Source: Vicia villosa (lineage: Eukaryota; Streptophyta; Magnoliopsida; Fabales; Fabaceae). From it: a stretch of 64,000 nt of DNA. The position numbers and the translations under genes are program-made. The stretch lies in the NCBI RefSeq assembly GCF_029867415.1, contig NW_026706262.1:169045-233044 (forward strand). Direction: 5' to 3'. The notes under the pieces were generated by a model. It saw nothing but the letters and a program-made list of their open reading frames with translations, was not told the DNA's origin and did not search any database. How positions within the stretch are numbered: position 1 is the first letter of the stretch; every line of letters begins with the position of its first letter. Shown piece after piece: positions 1 through 10,778 of the stretch.

Positions 1-1571
1 AGTTTCTGAACTCCAAGCTTTGCAAGTTGATCAAAGAATGGTGATTTGGCACTTAAGAGATAAAATGGAATCTTACCATTAAATGCATATGGTTAAAGTT
101 ACCAAACCATGGTTAAAATTGGCTATGCTTCTTATCTCTTTCCCATCTGTCTCAAATCAGAAAAATATCTCCAATTATTGCCTCTATGCATCATTACTTG
201 GTCCATTTGGCAATTTGGTTCATAACTTTGTGAAAATGGCTTGAAATTTCAAGTGAAAAGTTCACTAATGGCAAAAATCAAAACCATAGCTATACTCCAT
301 ATTTTTTCATGCTCTTGGACATTTTGGAAAGCTCATGTTACACACTTCAAAACCTTAGTTGAAAGTTTCTTCAAGACCTTTAAGGAAATGGGTGAAAAAG
401 ATCCATGAACTTTGAAGAAAATGAGATTTTAAGTGAAGTTTTCAAAAAGTACCAACTTTGAAGCACCATATCTCTTAAATGGTTGATCTTATGGAAAAAA
501 ATTATATGTGACAAAGTTGTTCATTGGATCAAAATCTACAACTTTCATGTTGGAAGTTTTTTTTCAGTTTGTAGGTGAAATTTTGAGAAATTCCCTCCCA
601 AAGTTTGGAAAAAACCATGAAAAACACTTAGAAAAATTTTCTAAGTATGAAAGTCAAACTTTTGACTTTTTGATTCTTGATTGATTTTCTTGATTTTTCT
701 TGACCAAATGACTTCTCATATCATATATTGATGATTTAAAACTTCAAAAGTCATGGTTGGCCAAAATTCCCCAAAAGTCAATGGTGATCTTGTACAGTTG
801 ACTTTTTCAGACGAATCGCGTTTCTGGAGATTTCAAATGAAACAGGCTATCCTCATCAAATGAATGGTATGAATGGATCACATTGAAGCATTAGAGGATA
901 TTGAGCCATGGTTTGAGTTGTGACACCATGTCCTGATTAAAAAGTCAGTTGTTCAGTGAATTAGGTCAAAAAACCCTGATTGTCGACCTGATGAAATTGA
1001 TGACTGTAGGTCTTGAATTGAGATGCAATTTCCATGGGATATTGTCATAGGGATTATTTGAGGATGATTGAAACCTTTGATTGACTTCCTGGGGGTTTTT
1101 ATGGTTTCCCAAATGTGATCCCTGATTTCAGTCCCTGATAGTTCAAAACCCTGATCTGAGGATTTGTCTGATCAATCTTTGTGTAGGAGATGTTCTGAGC
1201 CAATGGATTAGGTCAAAGTGATGTACTTGGGGCCTTGAGGTCATGTCCCAAGCCATTAGGTCAAATTCTGAGCAAAAGTCAGGGGTATGCTATCTTCAGG
1301 CAAAACCCTAATTCAGTCGATTCAAAGCTGTTGAGTTTGTTGAAATGAATCTCTGAGGACCAAATGTTGATTGTTGATGAAGATAGTTCTTTTGAGATGA
1401 AGGGAGAACAAAACCCTAATTGATTGTTACTTGTACTGATGAGTGATTTCCTGATTAAATCCTGCTGAGTCACAAGTAACAAACACAAGCTATGCAATTT
1501 GTTAGAGATGCAAATGATGCATATGCAGATGATATGAGGTGGTATCTTAGGTCAAAAATTGGGGTATGACA
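1..1571 (-). mobile_element. Ty3/gypsy (Ogre/Tat-like) LTR, partial
   Basis: Non-coding LTR sequence whose right edge reads GGGGTATGACA on the plus strand, so read on the minus strand the LTR begins TGTCATACCCC, a typical legume gypsy LTR start. It is AT-rich and contains many GTCAA/TTGAC runs and 'accctaat' blocks, which recur in the diverged LTR ending at 17280. The window starts inside it, so its other end and the rest of the element lie to the left. It abuts a copia LTR at 1572; CTATG (1572-1576) would be the target duplication if it inserted there. No ORF worth calling. The family assignment rests on the terminus and resemblance to the other gypsy LTRs here. Confidence 0.6.
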
Positions 1572-2537
1572 CTATGGAAGCATCAGAAGAACTTGAGATC
1601 AGAAGCAGAAGCACTGAAGTTCTCATGGTATCACGCTCAGAAGCACTTCAAGGTCAGAAGACAAGAAGATGCTATGCACCAAGCTGTTTGACTCTGATGA
1701 TATTCAAACGTTGTATACACAAACATCAGATCAGAAGAAAGTACAGGTGGCAGGCTACGCTGACTGACAAAAGGAACGTTGGAAGCTATTAAAGGCAACG
1801 TTAGTAGACACAGCGTGAACAATGCTCGAGGTAGTTGACAAAAGCGTGAAACATTAAATGCAATGCTGTACGGAACACGCAAAGCATTAAATGCTCCCAA
1901 CGGTCATCTTCTCAAGTGCCTATAAGTATGAAGTTCTGATGAGAAGCAAGGTTACGAATTCTACACCTATTCTGTGAATATTAACTTGCTGAAACGCTGT
2001 TCAACTCAAAGCTCAGAAACTTCATCTTCACCAAAGCTCACTACATTGCTGTTGTAATATATTAGTGAGATTAAGCTTAAACGTTAAGAGAAATATCACT
2101 GTTGTGATTATAGCTTTTCAGAAGCATTTGTAATACTCTTAGAATTGATTACATTAATTTGTAAGTAACTAGAGTGATCAAGTGTTGATCAGGATACTCT
2201 AGGAAGTCTTAGCCTGTGTCTAAGCAGCTGTATTTAGAGTGATCACGTGGTGGTCAGGATACTCTAAGAAAGTCTTAGCTTGTATCTAAGCATTTGTTCC
2301 TAGAGTGATCAGGATACTCTAGAAGACTTAGTCACGGACTAAGTGGAAAACCATTGTAATCTGTTGCGATTAATGGATTAAATCCTCAGGTGAGGTAAAT
2401 CACTCCGTGGGGGTGGACTGGAGTAGTTTAGTTAACAACGAACCAGGATAAAAATAACTGTGCAAATTGTTTTTATCATTCAAGTTTTTAAACTACACTT
2501 ATTCAAACCCCCCCTTTCTATGTTTTTCTATCCTTCA
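1572..2537 (+). mobile_element. SIRE-type Ty1/copia LTR, 3' portion
   Basis: This stretch matches, in opposite orientation, the LTRs at 23170-24392 and 31044-32267. It ends with the same terminus (...ATCCTTCA at 2537), and its beginning is replaced by the gypsy LTR at 1571. It contains the LTR promoter region (TATAAG near 1921) and three 66-bp units. The flanking DNA is gypsy integrase: GGAAT (2538-2542) directly after the LTR is the likely target-site duplication, since a GGAAT is expected just before the LTR in the integrase reading frame. It may be a solo LTR or the 3' LTR of an element extending left of the window. It is more diverged from the two paired LTRs than they are from each other. 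Confidence 0.8.
2171..2323 (+). repeat. Three 66-bp tandem units inside the copia LTR
   Basis: The units start at 2171, 2236 and 2302 (spacing 65 and 66). Each opens with AGAGTGATCA and closes with GGATACTCT, so each forms an imperfect palindrome. The middle unit carries a CACGTG G-box at its centre. The same three units are present in both LTRs of the complete copia element (about 23391-23560 and 31262-31430). Position and regularity suggest promoter-related elements; that role is inferred. Confidence 0.7.
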
Positions 2538-3322
2538 GGAATAGACTTTATGGGTCCCTTTCCATCATCACTTGGCAATAAATACATCCTTGTAGCTATC
2601 GATTACGTTTCAAAATGGATATAAGCTATTGCTTCTCCTACAAACGACACACGAGTAGTAACCAAGTTATTTTAAAATGTCATCTTTCCTAGGTTTGGCG
2701 TACCACGACTAGTAATTAGCAAATAAGGAGTGAATCACCGAATAGCGACACCATACCATCCACAAACAAGCGGACAAGTGGAGGTATCTAATTGAGAAAT
2801 AAAGCAAATATTGGAAAAGACTATTGCTATATCTAGAAAAGATTGGTCAACCAAGTTAAATGAAGCTTTATGGGCTTATAGAACAGCTTTCAAAACTCCA
2901 ATAGGAACCACCCCATTCAAACTCGTTTATGGAAAATCATGTCACCTCCCGGTGGAATTAGAACATAAGGCTTATTGGGCCACTAAGACATTAAATTTAA
3001 ATTACACTACGGCTGGCGAAAAACGCAAAGAAATAACGAAAAAATGGCACGACAAGCGTATATCTAGGAAAACTTTTAAGGCGATAAAGTTCTGTTATTT
3101 AATTCTAGGCTAAAATTATTTCCTGGAAAACTGCGTTCTAGATGGTCTGGTCCCTTCGAAATTACTAACATCTTTCCGAGCGGAGCGATAGAAATTAGAG
3201 GAAAAACGGTCGAGCCTTTTGTCGTAAATGGGAAATGTCTTAAACATTACCATCGTCTCGAGAACGATGAAAATATTCAATTTTTCAAACTTGACGAGCT
3301 GCCCGCTCATTCAAAAAATTGA
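2538..3322 (+). pseudogene. Athila-like integrase, degenerate
   Basis: The frame starting at 2538 reads [11 protein letters not shown], then [22 protein letters not shown], then PYHPQTSGQVEVSN and WAYRTAFKTPIGTTPF. This is the integrase core of a Ty3/gypsy element of the Athila type ([11 protein letters not shown] is typical). It is broken. There are in-frame stops after KWI, after KLF, after VISK and before EIKQ. The segment that should carry the second catalytic aspartate (after VIS) is missing about 14 residues. One frameshift near 3080 moves the C-terminal part ([14 protein letters not shown], up to the stop at 3320-3322) into another frame. The N-terminal half and RT lie left of the copia insertion. 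The role would have been cDNA insertion; it cannot function now. Confidence 0.85.
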
Positions 3323-3704
3323 CATTCGTTTCAATCGTCGAGCTTACGACATGAAACAAAGCGCTTAGTGGGAGACAACCCACATTTTTATTTTCTTATT
3401 TTTCTTTAACCATTTAATTTAAATTCTTTTCTTTTATTTTATTTTGTTTTTTATTATTATTTATTATTCTATTTAAATTTTTATGTTTTTAGTCACTCTT
3501 TAATTATAATAATTATTATTATAATTATAATCTATTGTTATAAAAATCTCATTTTTTATAATTATAATTATTATTATAATTTTGCTATCTCTTTTTGAAT
3601 TTTATTTCTTTTTAATTTTCTTCTTTTTCCAACACTAGCCAAATTCTGACTTAATTTTTCATATTTTTTAACTTATAAGCTAACTTAGTCACTAACTGAT
3701 CACG
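3323..3704 (+). other. AT-rich spacer after integrase
   Basis: Very AT-rich, with runs of TTTATTTT and repeated 'ataattattattataatt'. I see no gene. It separates the integrase from the downstream ATHILA-like ORF, the usual position of the pol to envelope-position interval. Confidence 0.6.
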
Positions 3705-5168
3705 ATGCAAGGAATTGACAATATGGAAGTTGTGTTCAAAGGAAGAGGACAAGTAGGAAGATATGCTAAGCTGGCCGAGAGAAGAATGGATGTGTCTCTC
3801 TATCCTCACTTTCCGACTCTGAAGAAGTTAGGAATTGAAGAAAGTGTCATGTACTTGCTGAACCAAATCAGTTGGACCGGTTCTCACTTGTTCCACAAAT
3901 TCTATACTTACCGAAAGCTCACTCTGGAATTCTTAAGTTCCCTAACCTATCTGCCTAATTGTGGACAAGGAATGAAGAGAGGAATTATTCTCTTTAGACT
4001 GTTTGGAATAAAATATCAATATTGTATCCATGACTTTGTTGCTATCTTAGGACTTCCTAACGAAATGGATGCATTTACTGTAGTTCAAGAGGAACTATTT
4101 TCCTACCGTGAGCTAGAGAATTTTTGGGGAAAGATTACTAGAAATGATAATCCTGAATAGCATGATTTTCACTCCGAGAATATTCACACTCATGCTTCCC
4201 GATACCTACATAAGATTATCGCTCACTATATTTTTGGTAAGCCTGAGAACATCACTGAAGTATCCAGAGAATAATTGTTCATTATGTTTTACACTACTCA
4301 TAATCGTCTGGTAAATGCTATTACCTTTATGCTAGCAAACTTCGAGCGTATCACACAAGACGAAGTTTCACCTATTATGATCGGAGGATTCATCACTATG
4401 ATTGCAAATGCTATAGGTTTGGTACAATCGCTGCTTGGATTGACACCGCTTGGTACTTATAACTCCATGGACATTCGTTTCTGCTTCAATCGAGGTATCA
4501 TAGGAAACCTTGGTCCTGATCAATTTGAGCTCCTTATTGATAACCAAGTCCTGGATCAGTTCACCTTACCAAATCCTAGGACGAGTGTGCACAACCTTGC
4601 TAATTGGCTTTATTATGGTCAGATTCCTGATAGAGAATCATCTCCTGAAACTCCTCATGCTTATGAACATTTTGATGATGACATGCCCGAAGCGGAATCG
4701 GAATTTGAACCTGACATTCCTCTTGGTTACTATGACATGAATCCTCCTGAGTATGAACCTATGCCCGAGGATGAGCCTGTACTTGAGTATAAACCTATGC
4801 TTGAGGACGAACTCGTCCCTGAATATGAGCCTAAAACACCTACTGGCTCACAAGAAGATCAATCCGAGGATATGACCGAAGTTGAGCTTGAACAATAACA
4901 TCCTAACTCTTTAGCACATCCTACTGCATCTGCTGAATCTGTAGCCCCAAGAAATGCTCCTCCGAGGATCGAGCATGCTTACCATCCGATTACACATGGC
5001 CAAGCTATCGATGCACTGCAACACGAATTACAACATATGCGAGACGATATACACTCTTTACAAATGCACTTCTTTGAATTCATCGACACCGTTAATGCTC
5101 AGTTCGACGAAGTCTTCAAGCACATTTATTCGATATATCCTAATATGCAAAACAAGAAAAGTGGCTAG
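3705..5168 (+). pseudogene. ATHILA-ORF-like protein, copy 1 (envelope position)
   Basis: A single reading frame from ATG 3705 to TAG 5166-5168, interrupted by three in-frame stops (4158, 4272, 4896). The N-terminal half carries the pattern LTLEFLSSLTYLP, then a FRLFGIKYQYCIHDFVAILG block, as in the ATHILA ORF-1 / plant-mobile-domain-like proteins. The middle (about 4440-4620) gives GLTPLGTYNSMDIRFCF. It is followed by an acidic, proline-rich stretch with repeated PEYEPMPEDEP-like units (about 4670-4850) and a C-terminal probable coiled coil (HELQHMRDDIHSLQMHFFEF). Position after integrase is where Athila elements carry their extra ORF. Function of this family is unknown. It is inactive as it stands. 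A second, diverged copy follows at 5995. Confidence 0.65.
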
Positions 5169-5526
5169 ATGTTGATTATTAGAAAACTAGTTTTTATTTT
5201 TTTGTTTTTAAGACTCATTAGTTATTTCTTATTTCTAGTCTAGAATTTATTTTCTGCATTTTTCTATTTTGCTGCTATAACAATCAATATTCAGTATTTT
5301 TATTCATAATGCAATATTTATTATTCAATCTTGATACTGCTTTATCTTTTATGCTATTCTGTTACCTGCAATATACTCTTAACAGCATAAATTATATCGA
5401 ATTTTGTACTGTTTGTATTTTATAGGGTTAAAATGTGTCACTATTATGTACTGTTTACATGCTTAATTATACCTGTCAGACAAACACACGTGGACAAATG
5501 AAACACCCAAGGGACACCTAGACTGA
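5169..5526 (+). other. AT-rich spacer between the two ATHILA-like ORFs
   Basis: AT-rich, no coding pattern. It leads into a GC-richer block with palindromes at 5527. Nothing else recognisable. Confidence 0.5.
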
Positions 5527-5638
5527 GGAGACGTCCGTCTCCCCTTTGTGGGACCACCCCCTGCGTGTTCAGGTCTGGAGACGTCCGTCTCCATGCATGC
5601 TTGAGTTGCAGACTGACCACCTGAGACGCTCGTCTCCC
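5527..5638. repeat. Three gapped palindromes GAGACG-NN-CGTCTC
   Basis: GGAGACGTCCGTCTCC occurs at 5527-5542 and 5577-5592, and TGAGACGCTCGTCTCCC at 5622-5638. Centres are about 50 and 45 bp apart. The six-base half-sites are constant and the two central bases vary (TC, TC, CT). Four more copies lie in this element's 3' LTR (8712-8851). They sit about 265-375 bp upstream of a TATA box at 5902. Confidence 0.8.
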
Positions 5639-5901
5639 AAGGGGTGGCAGCTGCTTTGATTCTGCCTTGACCATGCAGATTGACCAAGATTCCTCATTTT
5701 GAATTTTGAATTTCAAATTCATCATTCAATTTCTTCCCTCTCTCCATTTATTTCTTTCATTTAATCATCATAAAATCTATACATTCATCCCACCTTCACC
5801 ACCATAACTCATACCATTTCCCATTCTTCTACTTTTTCAAACGTCACCACTACCATAACTCACACTTAATTCTATCTTTTTCCACCATTTACAAACCTCA
5901 C

Positions 5902-5908
5902 TATAAAT
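5902..5908 (+). promoter_or_regulatory. TATA box ahead of ATHILA-like ORF copy 2
   Basis: TATAAAT within CTATAAATTC, followed by a C/A/T-rich, G-poor leader (5910-5994) and the ATG at 5995. The arrangement of palindrome cluster, TATA, pyrimidine-rich leader and ATG looks like an internal promoter for the second ORF. That is inference from layout only. Confidence 0.4.
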
Positions 5909-5994
5909 TCATACCACCACCATTCTTTTCTCCACACCCTTAAACCATTCTTTATCATTCTACTCTCCACACATTTCTTTCTCTCAAATACACC

Positions 5995-7377
5995 ATGCCT
6001 CCACGTTCTATCATACGAAGTGTGCGCTCTGAGAGACCACCTCCCAACCTATCACAAATTATTTTCCGAGAGAACGACGCTAATGCTCAACGAACAAAAT
6101 ATTTAGCTTTCTACGAATGTTCAGTTGTCCCTACAAGATATGTGGACACTGAATGTCTAGAAACCTTGGGTCTAACAGATGGTGTAAACCTTTTACTCAC
6201 AAAATCCCACCTACTCCACCTCTTTACTGAATCCGCCCCTACTTTTGAGCCGCTCGTCTTAGAGTTTTTAAGCTCTTTCAACTACAATACTCCTTCTGAT
6301 CTACCACTCTTAATTGGTAACATCCAATTTCGGATGTTTAATCGCGAATACAATTTTGATCAAGAAGAAGTTGCTACTTACTTGTAATTTTCTCATGACC
6401 AACATGCTCGTCGCACTATTTTTGAAGAACTCAATGGCCGATCTTGGGAGCAACTTGCTTTTGAACTATGGTTTAATCTAACTGGCGAACATGCTACTGG
6501 TTGGAGGAATCTTCTAGCTTCTCACATTCAAAATCCCGCTATATTTTATTTTCAATGTATTTTGGGACATACTATTTTTGCAAGATCCAACAACCACAAG
6601 GTGAACCAGAATGAGTTATTCTTCTTGTTCTGTGCGCTCAATAATTTACGCATCAATGCCGCACCTTTTATGCTCCAACACATCCAAGGATGCGTCAACT
6701 CTCCCGCTACGAACCTATACTATTTTGGCGGTATTGTTACCATATTAGCATCTGCCTTAGGCCTCGCTGATGATCTTCTCTCACTTGCACATTACATGGT
6801 GTCTGCTCAGTTCCTCGATCTCACTTACTGTCGTGACTCTCACATGGTGTCACCACAACCTAATGGTTGCTACACTCTGGTAGTCAACAAAATTTTGATT
6901 CCCAATGTCATTCTACTATGCCCCGAGCAAATCAACATCCATTACATTCAGAGTTGGAGGCTTATTTTTGAAGATCCTCAAGAAAACCAACCTGACCAAC
7001 ATAATTAGTCGGTGGATGAAATGGAACATGAGTTCAACCAAGCGGGTAATGATTTTGACACTCCACAACCCAATGCACATCAACCTCCTCCCAATAATCC
7101 TCCTCGAATTACTCTCGACGCCATGTTTACTGCAATACTACGCCAAGACCAACTTTTTCAAGCTATGCAGATAAATTAAGACGAAACCTTAAGGCTAGTT
7201 CGAGAAATGCAACAAGAGCAACGTGACTACGCTATAAGGACCGAAGGACACTACACAGAAATTGCTACACAATTAAATGATCTCAACCTTCACGTCAATG
7301 GCTCTCCTGATAATAGGCGTAGACGTGTTCGCACCCGAGGCGGAAGCAGTTCTCGCAAATGCAACCACGAGGAGTAG
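5995..7377 (+). pseudogene. ATHILA-ORF-like protein, copy 2
   Basis: One frame from ATG 5995 to TAG 7375-7377, with three in-frame stops (6385, 7006, 7177). It begins MPPRSIIRSVRSERPPP (basic). It has LVLEFLSSFNYN followed by IQFRMFNREYNFDQEEVA, the same architecture as copy 1 (FLSSL...FRLFG..YQ...F), and then FELWFNLTGEHATGWRNL. The middle (YYFGGIVTILASALGL, SAQFLDLTYC) parallels copy 1 (GGFITMIANAIGL, MDIRFCF). The C-terminus is a probable coiled coil (7180-7320) ending in an Arg-rich tail (NRRRRVRTRGGSSSRK), possibly nucleic-acid binding or a nuclear signal. Function unknown. The presence of both copies in one element is unusual. Confidence 0.65.
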
Positions 7378-8398
7378 TTTTTATGGATTAAGGGCACTGT
7401 AAATTTTAAGTCTGGGGGAGTCGTATTACTCGCATGATCATTAGTATTTTTATTTATTTTCCCTTGTTGCAATGTTTTTCCATTCAATAAAAGCATATTT
7501 ATGAGATTTTGAGTCTTATATGTATATTTTCGTGTTTATTAGAATTCTTCCATTTTCTTGAGCCATAACAAAAATTTCTAAACGATAAATGCATAAATCC
7601 GCACGTTCGAAAAGTACGAAGCTACTTGCTTACAAGATATATAGGAAACTAGAGTAAAATTCGAGATAATACCTCTCGACACTCTAAAACCCCCAAGTAT
7701 GCATCACCGATTTGAGTAACCATTATACCGAAACCATAGACTTTAGTTTTGAAGTAACCCTTATTAGTTTATTTTAGCAGTCGGCCCCGTCTTAGACACC
7801 AACTACGTAGAGAGTCAATGAATATAAGTGTATGATCCACATAAAAAAAATTCTTTGTATGCTTAACTGCTAATGGAAATGTACCTACTAAGTAAGGTGA
7901 TCCTCACACGATCATTTAACCCAACAGTTACAAATCTTAAATATTAAATAAACTCATTGTTGATTGGTTCAGAAGTTATCTTGTACTGAACTTGGTAGGA
8001 AGGATCTTGGTTCGATTCCCCACAATCCACAAATGAGCGCTAAAGGAGTATACCACATAAATGTGCCAGAACTCCATATAAAGGATCATAATCACTAATC
8101 GACTACTCTGCTATGTGCGTGTCAAGATAATGGGCTTAATGTGATTGCACGCGAATGAAACGGGAAAAACAAAATGACAAAGTCAAGGTCAAGCTATAAT
8201 AGCATGATTCGGATTAGTATGCATACTGGGAGTTGTCTAGTGTCGCCACTGTAATCTTATTGTTAAGAGTCATCTCATAAGTTCCCAAAAAACACTCTGT
8301 GGCTAAGTACAACCCGAATGATGTGGCGGACCTGCATTTCATTTTCATTGTCCACCTGTTTTAATCTGATTATTTGCTTGAGGACAAGCAAAGGTTCA
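7378..8398 (+). other. 3' untranslated region of the Athila-like element
   Basis: No coding pattern. It contains a first polypurine-like string AAGTCTGGGGGAG (7408-7420), just after the stop of the second ORF, almost identical to the tract bordering the LTR at 8399. It may be an internal (central) polypurine tract or a trace of duplication. The rest is unique-looking AT-rich sequence. Confidence 0.5.
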
Positions 8399-8412
8399 AG
8401 TTTGGGGGAGTT
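8399..8412 (+). other. Polypurine tract before the Athila 3' LTR
   Basis: AAGTTTGGGGGAG followed by the LTR start TGATAACACG. This is the usual plus-strand priming position in Athila-like elements, and it fixes the plus orientation of the element. Confidence 0.7.
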
Positions 8413-8711
8413 TGATAACACGAATTTATATCATATATTTAGCTTAAATTCCATAAATATTATTAGCATTTTCATTTAATTATATTGTTTTATTATGGTA
8501 TTCTGCGGGTATTTGTGATGATTTAGGTATTGTGTCCGTATCGAAGACTATTTGTGAAAAAGAGAAGAAATAGAGCAAAATCATCAATATTTATTCCAAG
8601 AAAATAAAAAGAAGAGGTGCTGAATTTAATAGGGGGTGCGAAGAAGACCCAAAACGCATAAAGGTGGAAGCCCAGCCCACGAAGGAAGCTAAAAGCAGCC
8701 ACTTCCATACA

Positions 8712-8851
8712 GGAGACGCCCGTCTCCAAAGGGCCTGGCCACGTCACAGGTGGAGACGTCCGTCTCCTACCTCCCTCAAATATCTCCACTTGAGATGCAC
8801 GTCTCAAGTTCGTTACCAAGTCTTGCTGAAAAAGTGGAGACGCACGTCTCC
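8712..8851. repeat. Four gapped palindromes in the Athila U3
   Basis: GGAGACGCCCGTCTCC (8712-8727), GGAGACGTCCGTCTCC (8752-8767), CTTGAGATGCACGTCTCAAG (8789-8808) and GGAGACGCACGTCTCC (8836-8851). Spacing is 40, 37 and 47 bp, all within about 195 bp upstream of the TATA box at 8907. The outer half-sites are constant while the centre dinucleotide changes (CC, TC, CA, CA). Confidence 0.85.
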
Positions 8852-8906
8852 CATTTCTGAGTCAATAGGGTACTACATTTACGGAAGAAAGCTGCCAAGA
8901 CGCTCC

Positions 8907-8914
8907 TATAAAAG
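8907..8914 (+). promoter_or_regulatory. TATA box of the Athila LTR
   Basis: TATAAAAG in CTCCTATAAAAGGACAC, directly downstream of the palindrome cluster and in the sense orientation of the element. It probably marks the U3/R border about 30 bp further on. Confidence 0.65.
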
Positions 8915-9461
8915 GACACTGATATTTCATTTTCATGCCCCAAATTTTTTACAACGAAGTTCTGCCGAAATTACTTTCCAAAAGCATTATTTTTACTTCA
9001 CATTTTTATTCTCTGCATTCTTTTCTCACAGCAATTTCTACACCAGAAATTGTTGTGGATTTTTCATAGATCTAACCTTACGTTAGATTTAGTTTTTATT
9101 TCCTTGTTTTAATTTTTAAGCCGAATAATATTTGAAGAACGATCCAACCAACCTGTGGTGGAAGTTCGAGTACTCCAAGATCCAAGTTTATATTTCAAGA
9201 TTTATTTTATTCAGGTTTCTTATTTACCGCCTTATTTATATTTATTTGCATGATATATCGTATGCAATTTAATATACGTTTTATTATGAACTGAACTGAT
9301 TTATGCATGTTTAACCGTATCAATATGTCTGGCTAATTAGTTAAGATATCGGTATGTAAATTAAGTTAATCGTGGGATCCGAAATAAATTGGTTTAATTA
9401 TGTTTTATTAACTATCACTTGTTTTGGGTTTTATGTCTAATTTAATTTGCTAAAGTTCTAA

Positions 9462-9854
9462 AATCAATAGAGCGAGAGTTTGAGATTTTAGGGCCGATAA
9501 AGGTTAAAATCAATAGAGCGAGAGTTTGAGATTCTTAACTGGATAGTACACATAGGGTATTAGTTTTAAGTATGGCAAAAGAGCGTTAAAACTAATTAGA
9601 ATTTATATACTTTCAAAAAGTGTTTTTAAACCCGACGCGGGATGGCGAAAGCGTACGTTAGGGAATACTAGCATGACCCGAGTCAACAGAGCGAGAGTTT
9701 GAGACTAGGAGATTTAAGTAGATAACGACTTCATAAAGCGAGCATTTTATTAACTATGTTATTTTCAAGAAGCTTTTCTAAATCTAATGGGATGGCGAGA
9801 GCGTACATTATGAGTTAGGATAGTAGTTTAAATCAACAGAGCGAGAGTTTGAGA
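9462..9854 (+). repeat. Dispersed 'agagcgagagtttgag' units in the Athila LTR
   Basis: Four near-identical units of about 23-25 bp at 9462, 9506, 9681 and about 9830, each reading 'caa(t/c)agagcgagagtttgag'. A related partner, 'gggatggcga(a/g)agcgta', also recurs. They are downstream of the TATA box, in the part of the LTR expected to be transcribed. Confidence 0.75.
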
Positions 9855-9965
9855 GGAGGACTTTTAAACGACAGAATTAATAAAGATTTTTAATTAAATG
9901 AGAACCATAGCCAATGGACTTTTGGATCACCTAAGTTAGACGAAACACATAACCCTTAATCAGAG

Positions 9966-10221
9966 GTTTGGAAACAACCTCCTGCAGAGTTAGAGAAAAA
10001 AATGCTCTTTTCTCCCAAAACGCTTGGATATGCCTTAATGAGTGGACTTGAGAAAATACCAATTATTGTGGGTCACACCTCTCATGATGATCAGTCTGAA
10101 TAGAGCTTATCAGATCCATTGATCACACCTTCAAATATACAATCTTGACAGCCTTCAAGATTCTACTGTCAATAATTTCCAGAATTATATTATTCTAGTT
10201 TTTCTAGAGACATACAGTACC
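9966..10221 (-). mobile_element. Remnant of a minus-strand copia element (5' internal part)
   Basis: This sequence is continuous with 15014-15074 once the solo LTR 10222-15008 and its GTACC duplication are removed. That right part ends in a reversed primer binding site. It is therefore probably the 5' untranslated or early gag region of a minus-strand copia element. No ORF is left. The left boundary with the Athila LTR is approximate. Confidence 0.4.
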
Positions 10222-10778
10222 TGTAACACCCCATATTTTCTAATTTTAATTTAATTGGAAACTAAATTATTATTTAGAATTATTTGGTATTTTGTTGAAT
10301 TATTGGAGAATTATGGATTAAGGGCCATTGGGCCGGATGGTGAGATTAATAGTATGGGGGTGCTAAGTGAGTAACCCATTACTAACTATTTTATGTTTTC
10401 ATAAAATAAAGGAAATAAGGAAAAAAAGATTCAGAACGTGAAAAAGAAGAAGTTGAAGAGAAGAGCTGAGGAACGTAAAGAGGAACCAAAGAGGAAGAGG
10501 ACCAAAATCAAGAATTTGGCTAAGGTAAGGGGGGACTCTTCCAATTACCATCTCTTATCGTGATTATGAATGATAGGGCATGATTAAGGATATTGTTTGG
10601 GTCAATTTAATCATATGTCAGAGTTAGGTTTTGGGATAATTTTAATAGAAGTTGAATAATTGATGAATACCTCTGTGAATTCTATATAGAATTGTATGTT
10701 AATTGATGTTTTGTTATGGGTATTGTATCAATTGTTGTGTTGTTGCGTTCTTCCATGGACACTGAATCTGAGTTATGT

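Larger units (their letters stand above)
8413..9965 (+). mobile_element. 3' LTR of the Athila-like element, right end truncated
   Basis: Begins TGATAACACGAATTTATA directly after the polypurine tract. It holds a palindrome cluster (8712-8851), a TATA box (8907-8914), a transcribed region and four 'caatagagcgagagtttgaga' units (9462-9854) of the kind common in plant Athila LTRs. I could not find a CA terminus or a target duplication. The homology appears to stop around 9960-9970, where a copia remnant begins, so the right boundary is approximate. The matching 5' LTR is outside the window. Confidence 0.65.
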
